Shown here: positions 55,286 to 64,000 of the stretch, in pieces | Numbering within the stretch: the stretch's first letter is position 1 | Layout: every line of letters begins with the position of its first letter | NCBI GenBank assembly: GCA_007922225.1 | Contig: ML679956.1 | Span: 78,452,834-78,516,833, forward strand | Origin: Emydura subglobosa | Taxonomy: Eukaryota > Chordata > Testudines > Chelidae | Length of the DNA: 64,000 nucleotides | Direction of reading: 5' to 3' | Program-made: the position numbers and the translations under genes | The notes under the pieces: generated by a model | Databases searched by the model: none | The model's input: the letters and a program-made list of their open reading frames with translations, nothing else | Told to the model about the DNA's origin: nothing

Positions 55286-57624
55286 TTCCTCCACTGTGCA
55301 CACTCAGTTTATTGCTACAGGGTTAATCCTGAGTGCTGAGCTTTTTTTAATTTTTGTTTAGAGAATATCGTACAAAAGAATTAAAAATAAGGCCATGAAG
55401 AATTACCTGAATTTTGCAACAATAACTAAAGACAAAAATTAAGTCAAATGTTGATCTCGGAAAGAACTGTAAGTGTCATTTATGTCCTTTTCTTTGGTAC
55501 AAAATATTTTTGAAAGCTCATTTAATCTCCTGTTTGTGCAAAGAATCACTTGAAATACCATCAGAAGGGGGTTGATAAATACTTTTCATAATGTATGCTC
55601 TACTTTTTCCTCTGATTAATTTTAAGAATTAAAAAAATAAAAAGTTACCGAAGGGCAGAATGGCTTTCCTCAAAATTATGACGCTATACGAGAATCTTAT
55701 ATCAGACATAAACCTACGAGAGCTCAGGAAAGTTACCAAGGAAAACCCTCATGGCCACAAAACTGACATGTAACTAGAGGAAGTAACACAATCCTAAAGG
55801 AAAAACAAAACATTATACCACAAAGGGCAATGATTATGCAAACCAAAGATTACCTTCCACACCTGGATATGCAAGGAACTTCTCCAAAACACTCTTGTGA
55901 AGACTTACATTGCTAGTAATATGGAGTTTTCCCCTCGAGTTTCATTGATGAACAAACGATAGCTATTTGTAAAACACCTCCAGTGTTTTATCCAAGTGTC
56001 TGAGCTGCCACCAACTGGCCTTTTGCTCACAACTTCTTCCATTATACAACTTACACGATAGTTACATGCAATCACCACAGCTCTACATAAGCAAGTACGT
56101 GGGTAATGTGTTGATACCTCTTCCTGGTATGGAGGCAAAAGGTGTTCAAGAAACATGCTTCTTTTGCCCCTGCCCCTCTCCTACACAGAATAAAATAAAA
56201 AAGGGAACCTCCAGACAAAAAGAGAGTTTATAGCTGAAACAAGTTGTACTAAAAGTTTGGTCTGCTAGTGTAGACCGAGCCAAATTGTGTTAAAACCAGG
56301 TTTTAAAAAATGTTCTCAATACAATGAAACAAGAGCAATACCAATAAACAATCAATTTTTTAAAAGCATGCTCTAAACCAGGGCTGTACCTCCAAATGGT
56401 TTCTTAACCTGTGATAACTCTTTTTGGCCCCAACTATATTAGCAGTTTTCTAAAATATTCCCTGTTAGCAATGGTGGGAACAACAGTAGATGAGGTACCA
56501 CAAGTCACAGTGGTTAAAAGCATAGCAGATGTTTGACACTAAGGTTCCCTCACCACTGTTACCAGTAAAGATGCACCAATGGAATGATGGGAAGTTCTCT
56601 GAAAAATAGTAAGAACACAGCAACAGCAGTCAGGCAGACCATGCTGTAACTGAGTTTGGCCATCACCAGATCAAGGAATGATTGCCCTGTGTAGAGAGAC
56701 TTTTTACTAACTGGAAGGAAAAATATATTTGTCTGTGTCACTCGAAGAACAGTCATTTTAATGCTCTTAAACTAAGAAATGAGATTAGTCATATTTAAAT
56801 TAACTTTGTTAAGAGATTCAAAAATGGATTCAAGATGAACATTTCTGGGCAGGATCTTTCAGATTTCCCGAGTTCCATAAGCAGTTAGGATTTACATTGT
56901 GAATTTGATGGGTGAATATACATACAAACACCCTGCCACCCAAAGCAGGTTCTTTTCAAACTGGCCTTTGAAACACAGAATCATCAATGGCAATATTTTA
57001 AAACTCTTTGGCACTAATGACTTTAGAGAGAATGTTTATAATTGTGCAAGGAAAAAAAGGATTTTGGCCATTACATGTAACAAACCTCAAAAACCCTGCC
57101 AAGCAAACCTATTGACTAGACCAGCCCAATAATAATAATGTGCAGCTCAGATGTATCACCTGCAATTTGTATTCCTCTCTGTCTTGAAGACAACAGTTGG
57201 TTCTCCCTGCATGGCTCTGTCTAGTGGAAAGGTTCTACTATATACACTTGCAACTTCATCTGAGGGCTGGACAAGTATCCCTCGGGATTCATTGAGCCAA
57301 CATGTTTAGCCTCCTTTCCCAATGCTTTTTTACTGTTCTGAAGGTTCTCCAGCAGCCAATCCATGCTTAACACATTAAAGATATTTATTTAGGAGGTCAA
57401 AACTGTGTCTAGGAAACCTTTAAAGTGACAGGCAAGAAATGAGATTCATAGTTAAAGGCTAACAAGCTGTCTAACCATGAAAAATCATGGAGCCGAAGAA
57501 GAGCTGTGTAGCTCAAAAGCTTCTTTTACCAACAGAAGTTGGTCCAATACAACATATTACCTCATACATCACCACCCCCAATCAGTCTGATTGGCTGTCC
57601 ATTTATTGGAATTTCCTGGCCTAA

Positions 57625-58765
57625 TACATAGACTCGTAGAATATTAGGGATGGAAGGGACCCTAGGAGGTCATCCAGTCCAACCCCCTGATCAAAGCAGG
57701 ACCAACTCCAACTAAATCATCCCAGCCAGGGATTTGTCAACTGCACCTTAAGACCATCTAAGGATGGAGATTCCACCACCTCCCTATGTAACCTATTCCA
57801 GTGCTTCACCACCCTCCTAGTGAAAAAGTTTTTCCTAATATCCAACCTAGACCTCCCCCACTGCAACTTGAGACCATTACTTGAGACCATTAATTAGATT
57901 ATTCCTATGCTTGTTCCGCTATCTGCCACCACTGAGAACAGCCTAGGTCCATCCTCCCCGGAACCCCCTTCAGGTAATTGAAGGCTGCTATCAAATCTCC
58001 CCTCTCTTCTCCTCTTCTGCAGCCTAAACAAGCCCACTTCCCTCAGCCTCTCCTCGTAAGTCATGTGCTCCAGCCCCCTAATCATTTCCATTGCCCTCCT
58101 CTGGACTCTCTCCAATTTGTCCACATCCTTCCTGTAGTCAGAGCCCAAGACTGGACACAATATTCCAAATATGGCCTCACCAATAACAAATAGAGGGGAA
58201 TAATCACTTCCCTTGATCTGCTGGCAATGCTCCTACTAATGCAGCCCTATATGCCGTTAGCCTTCTTGACAACAAGGACACACTGTTGAGTCATATCCAG
58301 CTTCTTTGTCCACTGTAACCCCTAGGTCTTTTTCTGCAGAACTGCTGCCTAGCCAGTGCATTGGATTCCTCCGTCCTAAGTGCAGAACTCTGACTTATCC
58401 TTGTTGAACCTATTCCGATTTCTTTTGGCCCAATCCTCCAGTTTTTCTAGATCACTCTCTATCCTTTCCCTACCCTCCAGTGTATCTATCACTTCCCCCA
58501 GCTTAGTGTCATCTGTAAACTTACTGAGGGAGCAATCCACTCCATCCTCCAGATCATTAATGAAGATGTTGAACAAAACCCGTCCCAGGATCAACTCCTG
58601 GGGCATTCCGCTTGTTACCAGCTGCCAACTAGACATTGAGCTGTTGATCACTACCCATTGAGCCCAATCATATAGTCAGCTTTCTATCCATTTTATAGTC
58701 CATTCATCCAACCCCTATTTCTTTAACTCGCTGGCAAGAATATTGTGGGAGACTGTATCAAAACT
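57625..58765 (-). mobile_element. CR1 LINE, 1.1 kb, 5'-truncated
   Basis: Minus-strand frames give MINSSMSSWQLVTSGMPQEL, LGRVLFNIFINDLEDGVDCS, LSKFTDDTKLGEVIDTLEGR, then [20 protein letters not shown]. The complement of the 3' tail (GTCATCCAGTCCAACCCCCT) lies at 57670-57689. Reverse-transcriptase DD motif changed from ADD to TDD. Frameshifts present. Confidence 0.92.
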
Positions 58766-58766
58766 T

Positions 58767-58814
58767 TCCCACCTGTCATACTCCCATCACTCCCACCTGT
58801 CATACTTCCCTCTC
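58767..58814 (+). repeat. 24-bp imperfect tandem duplication
   Basis: TCCCACCTGTCATACT starts both units, at 58767 and 58791; it lies at the truncated 5' edge of the CR1 copy. Confidence 0.85.
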
Positions 58815-59240
58815 TGGCCCAACCAGACGACATTTACTTTAACAAATACAGTTTGCATGCATGACTTCATCTCTAATAAAAGACAGAAATTTTGTATGTG
58901 TATAAAACTACAAGACAAAACAAATGCTACCAAACTGTACAAAATGGTCAAGAACAAAAGATGAAGGAAAAATCCAGATTGTTCAAAATAGACTAAGCAC
59001 TGATATATCAAGATTTAAACTTACACTACACGTGGTTAATTTTAGACACACAACGTTTATCATGAAAGTTGTAACCAACCTCTTTTTCCCCATTATTTCC
59101 TCCCAAAAGGGAAAGAAATAAAGACTCTATTAATCCTGTCCTCTGCCTTCCAACCAAAACAGGTACTTTTCATATATATTCCAAGAAATATTTTCATTGT
59201 ATTTTTCAGTACTCAGAGTTCCACAGATTGCCTTATAAAT

Positions 59241-59246
<6 letters not shown>

Positions 59247-59293
<47 letters not shown>

Positions 59294-59303
59294 NNNNNNN
59301 NNN

Positions 59304-59351
<48 letters not shown>
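59247..59351. repeat. (CA)n microsatellite containing a 10-N assembly gap
   Basis: About 47 bp of CA repeat, ten N at 59294-59303, then about 48 bp more. True length unknown. Confidence 0.97.
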
Positions 59352-59352
<1 letters not shown>

Positions 59353-62214
59353 ATTTTAGAAAAAATTTGCCAATAGTTTAATGCTGTTATATAGATCAAG
59401 AAGAGATTTTTACGCATGCTCCGGTCTGACCCCCATGAGTATATGGATAATTTAAGATCTCATTAAGTAACCTTATCTCAAGTCTGAACATGTTTAGTTC
59501 TCAAAGCCTAGCTGTAGTAGGCTTTCCATTCATACCCCAAATAAGTCTTGATGTTTTCCTGTGTGTGTCTTCCAACAGATACATGTCCTCAAAGTCAGAA
59601 ATCAGTATTCCCTTTGGTATTCTAGATATGGCCTCAAGCATCTTCCACAGAAGAATCCTTAGTCCCTTCTTTTATAACCCAGTGCATTCAAACATCATTT
59701 GCTTTCCTTACAGCATCATACTGGGCTCCATCTTCAATACTTACTAACACACTTAGGGTCTTTCTACATTCCGGTTCTAGCGTCTTTAAGACGCTCACCA
59801 GCTACTACCTGACTCCTTTTGCCACTTATCTTCTCAGATCCTTCTGCAAATCTGTATTTCCACAGTATTTATGACTGTTCCAATGTAGCCATCTGCACGT
59901 TTAGATACAATACATGTACTTGGTTCGACAGATAAAAGTGAGATTAGCCACTATACAGAGCCCTGAGGGACATTACTTACTCTTTTGCTGCCATTTATAA
60001 ACCCCGTACCTCGCCAGCCAGATTTTTACCCAAGTCACTGCTTCAGTACAGAATCCAAAATCCTTGTTTTACATGGTCGTTTCTTATGGGATAAATTAAG
60101 TTTAAGCTTAAATTACAAAACTTGCCCAGTGAGCAACAGCAGGCATCTTGAAAGTCACTCTTCCCTCCCCTTCAACATAAGGAGTACAAATTCTAAAATA
60201 ATCTAAAACTCCAGACATCACTTTTTAAACAATTGGGTTGTTTGAATTAAACTACTTGGTAAAGCCCACCACTGCAGGATAGGGGAGAACAAAGTTATTG
60301 ACAACAAAGAGAAACTGTACACTCTGGGAAAACATACGAAGTGTATTATTGCCCTCAAACAGGTACAGTTCTCAGCAACGTTATAGCTGGTTGCTACGGC
60401 ACTGATCAACAGAAGTGGATTGCAGGTGGGCAAACTACAGTAGCAGCAGAAACTTAACATATCCTGTTTTTATACAAACGTAACAAATAAAGGAAGTGAA
60501 AATGAAAACAGGCTAAACAGTGGTCTTCAAAATTTTCTGCAAGGTATCAGCACTGCTATTAAAGCCTATTATAATTGCAAGTGCTTACCACTTTCATTGC
60601 CACTCTTTTTCTACTCAGAACTGTCAACTTCTCCTTTTCAACTGCAAACCCTTGTCTGTTTAGTCTCAGGCCAAATGGGATATTTTGGACAAAAAATAGC
60701 AAAATCCGTTAGATATTTATGAGAAAACTAGATGGGAAAAGGTTATACTTCTACTCCAAACTTTAAAAAAAAAAACAAACCCAAAAAAACAAATAGCTCA
60801 AGTAATTGAACTAGACAAAGTTTCATATGTGATCAATTCTCAGTGAGTCCCATCAGCACACATTGAAAATTAACAAGATACGAACCATTAAAACGGGCTT
60901 TGCCCATGCATAGTAAAAGTAATGCCTATGGAATTATAAGAACAAGTTGTGTAACTGTTCAGTGTACCCAGTAGATACTGAGTATCGCTCAGTAACTAAC
61001 AGATTAGTCAACTTTAATACCTGTGAGGCTGATCAAACGGAAGTTGCACAATTCCACTGGCGCAACTAAGATCATTTTTTCCCCTCTAAATTAAGCATAA
61101 TTAAATGCAAACAACCTAATTTTAATGCGGCATTAAGTTTACACATATGCCCATACAAGTCAGAAAATTAGTTACACTTCTCATTGCATTAATTCAGCCC
61201 TGTTGCAGAGAGAGCACTTTTCGTTACTAGTTAGGGTGCTACATTAATATCTTATAAAACAGATATGTACAGTATATATACACACACATCAATGCATACA
61301 GTAACTACGTCAGCCACTTAAGAGTTCAGCCTTTATACTTTTGAAGTCTAACTTATTACTGACATGTTAGACCTATAGTTCTAGGAAGTATTTAATATTA
61401 AAGAATAAAAATACTATGCTAGCTGTTTCTATCCACAATGGGATAGGACTTCACATTATAATAAAGCCTGGCAGAAAAAGTTGTGGAGCCACACATTTCT
61501 GGTATACTGTACATTTGAAGCTTGAACTGAAGAGAAACCACTGAGTTTCTTTAAGGGATACAAGTAAGAGATGTTAAAGCCCATAAATTGAAAGGCTTTT
61601 TTACCTGTTTCAGATTTTAGTATTTATATCATAATGATGTGTCCAGGTAATGCAGAGGCTTGAAAACACTGTTCATGCTACAAAACCTAGCAACAGCTAG
61701 ACTATACTAGCAACTTTAACTTCTGCTTTTGTCATTTTTCATCCATCCATAATATTTACACTAATTAAAAAGAAAAAAGTGTTATTGACTTTGTCATGAA
61801 TTTATCATGGAGCAGTTACAAATTACAATGTTAATGCAAATACACAAATCACTACAAATATTAAACATCATTCAGTGTTCAACATAATTATTTTGAAGTG
61901 CTCAAAAACTGCTACATTTGGAGGACACCCTTTTAAAAAAATAATCAAGCTGAACACCTAATTATGCAAGTATGCTCTGGATGCTACTTCACCTATCTCT
62001 TCCATTCCCCTCCTTCCTCTTTCTAGAGCTATCACATGTCAAAGGGACACTACCAACCTAGGTTACTTCTGTCTATTGTCACCACACACCTGGAATTACT
62101 GTAACTTTGTGCATTTGACAGCACTTCGTATACAGTCAGTTTCCCTGTTTGTAAGTATCTTTCACACCAAAACCAGAAAATAAAGTAGTATGCATGCTTT
62201 GGTCTCAAGAGACC

Positions 62215-63100
62215 ATAGCTATGTGCCCCTAAGAGTTAAAAAATTTGCCCAATTGGTTTTATGGCAACCGTGGCAGTTGCTGAAGAGACCACTTGAGAGA
62301 GAATCTCTGCTGCATGTGTCGCATTTAAAGGTGGTGTTCCGACCCTTTGGGTTCTGCCTTCTGCGAGCTCTTTTCTCCTCTGCTAAGCTGGACTGCTTCC
62401 TCTCATAGCTTTGGAGACCTTTGCTGAGATCTTGTTTCCAAAGGCTGTGGTCCTGAGTGTGATCTTCCCAGTTATCCATATCCATGTCCGTTTCTTTGAA
62501 GTCTCGCTTGCACACATCCTTGAAATGCAATTTTGGGTGTCCTTTAGGTCTGCTTCCAGATGCCAGCTGGCTATACAGGATATCTGTTGGGATGGACCCA
62601 TCATTCATTCACCACACATGTCCAAGCCAGCGGTGGTGTCTCTGTTTAAGGAGTGTTTGCATGCTTACTCACTTGACCATCTCAGTGTTGGTGACTCTGT
62701 CCCTAGGAGATTCCAAAAATTCAACAAAGACAACACACATGAAAGCTGTTGAGCCTTTTTTCCTAATGAGAGTATAAGGTCCATGTCTTGCTCCCATACA
62801 AAAGTATGCTGATAACACATGCAGAGTACACACAGATCTTTGTGTGTTTTGTCAGTTTGTTTTGCCATACTCTTTTACGCAGTCTAGATATTGTTGTGGC
62901 AGCTTTTCTGATGTGGATGTGGCGTTCCGTTTCAAGTAAAGTTGTCTGCGATAGTGGACCCTAGGTATGTGAACGCTTTCACCACTTCAAGTTCTTAATT
63001 ATTAATGTTGATGGAGGGTGCTTCTTCAACTCCTCGGCACATTATGTTAGTCTTTTTTAAGCTTATAGTAAGCCCAAAGTCTTGGCAAGAATCTTTAGAA
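62215..63100 (-). mobile_element. Non-LTR retrotransposon ORF2 C-terminal region
   Basis: Minus-strand reading from 63090 gives QDFGLTISLKKTNIMCRGVE, then LEVVKAFTYLGSTIAD-like, LLKQRHHRWLGHVW, SIPTDILYSQLASGSRPKGH, PKLHFKDVCKRDFKETDMDM and the final CDTCSRDSLSSGLFSNCHGC. The endpoint Cys-rich block and RWLGHV are standard for the C terminus of such LINEs. Broken by several frame changes. Clade not resolved. Confidence 0.8.
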
Positions 63101-64000
63101 GACCCTTCTAAAAGTAGGGGAGCAATTGTAAAGCTACAAAACTTGGCAAGGGAACACAGGAGTGAAACTCAGTGTAATTTAGACTCTAAGTTAACTTAAT
63201 TTCAGGTTGACTGCGTCCCTTCAAAACATTGCATGCAGCATGGGCAGGATAGATTTGCAACGTTTCTGAGACAAACAGATGGACAAAGAAAAGTGTCACA
63301 GGAGAGATGAATCAGGTGGAAGCTGTATAAGAAACAAGGGGAGAAATAGAACAGGCAGAGGAGGGGAGAAAGGGCAGAGCAAGATATCCCCCTCTACCTG
63401 CCAAAAAAAACTGAAGGAGCGAATGGATTCAAAGTTAGATACCCAAGAACAGAAAAGGGAAAAGAATTATTAATGCAGGAAAGAAAAGGCCAGCTCTGAC
63501 TTGTGAAGAATAGTCTTAATTTTCTTTCTTTGAAAAATAAAGTTGGAGAACACGAACTTTGAAAAAGAAAAATTAGGTTAGAGCATGACAGAACATAGGT
63601 TATACAGTACCATTTTGTACAGCATAAACTTATTGCCCTATTGCAAGTGCGAAGTGATCAGCAAATGACCTCATGGAATTCAAGTCAACTAGCTCTCTAC
63701 CAAAACCAAGAGAATAGGATTAATTTTTGTAAAATGCAGAACAGGTTTTCCAGTTAGAGAACCACAATACCTGAAGAATTTAAGCTATACAGGCTGATTT
63801 CATAAAGTACAGCTTTAGTTGGGAACTTACCAGACAGCTACCACATGAATAGTCTGCAGATAATTAATGAATTCTTCAAATAATTTAACCTGCTTATATT
63901 AAGTCAGTAAGCTATTTTCCCTACAATTAGGTACTGTGCACTGTTCTGTTCTATATTACCTCAAAATATGTTCAAACTGGGTAGGACAATTATATCTAAT

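Larger units (their letters stand above)
39681..64000 (-). other. SETD2 intron 1 (partial, at least 24.3 kb)
   Basis: No exon of SETD2 or any other gene was found. It holds the CR1, LINE, MIR and MITE copies listed separately. Unlisted parts (39690-40790, 40830-41460, 45340-48790, 51560-53600, 55290-57620, 58820-59240, 59360-62210, 63100-64000) are AT-rich and show no feature I can name beyond short A/T runs (e.g. 40266-40284, 49384-49408) and MITE-end fragments near 46505 and 56265. Confidence 0.8.

Noticed and set aside
59247..59351. Cys-Val repeat protein read through the CA tract
   Set aside because: Simple dinucleotide repeat with N bases; not a gene.
62219..62608. 129-codon minus-strand open frame as a host gene
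   Set aside because: Its RWLGHV-like, KDVCKRD and terminal Cys-rich blocks are LINE ORF2 C-terminal features, with frames broken upstream.

Overview
The window is vertebrate nuclear DNA. It carries one recognisable protein-coding gene, SETD2 (histone H3 lysine-36 trimethyltransferase), on the minus strand. I can place eleven consecutive coding exons, from a 16-nt microexon at 39665-39680 to a 633-nt exon at 1009-1641. All junctions are GT-AG and the reading-frame phases agree from exon to exon. They cover roughly residues 24 to 2039 of a protein expected to exceed 2,500 residues. Exon 1 with the promoter lies beyond 64000. The exons for the hnRNP-interaction region, WW domain and SRI domain lie below position 1.

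The repeats point to a reptile, most likely a turtle. There are many CR1 LINEs of several subfamilies, L2-clade LINE relics, a MIR-like SINE, a 5S rRNA-derived SINE, hAT and Tc1/mariner-type MITEs, and two DIRS tyrosine-recombinase retrotransposons. The organism is inferred from this mixture and from how closely the CR1 copies match turtle CR1 as I remember it.

Layout, left to right: 1-1008 is intron downstream of exon 12. 1642-11914 is a 10.3-kb intron filled largely by a near full-length but broken DIRS element (about 5310-11250). 12043-18994 holds exons 11, 10 and 9; the exon 9-10 intron contains a second, internally deleted DIRS element (about 13898-17330), a hAT MITE and a 275-bp foldback hairpin. 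22421-29662 holds the catalytic core, exons 8 to 4 (SET and AWS). 31721-36165 is giant exon 3, which encodes the long disordered N-terminal region. 39681-64000 is all intron 1: no exon, no promoter-like CpG island, and a series of CR1, L2, MITE and other LINE insertions, with a 10-N gap inside a CA microsatellite.

The most notable observations are the in-frame 16-nt microexon; the complete inverted-terminal-repeat plus internal-complementary-region structure of both DIRS elements; the near-perfect foldback at 18414-18688; three hAT-type MITEs with 8-bp target-site duplications, two of them perfect; and a 30-nt unbroken purine-pyrimidine alternation at 40800-40829. I found no new gene system. 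The interest lies in the mobile-element structures and the exon details.
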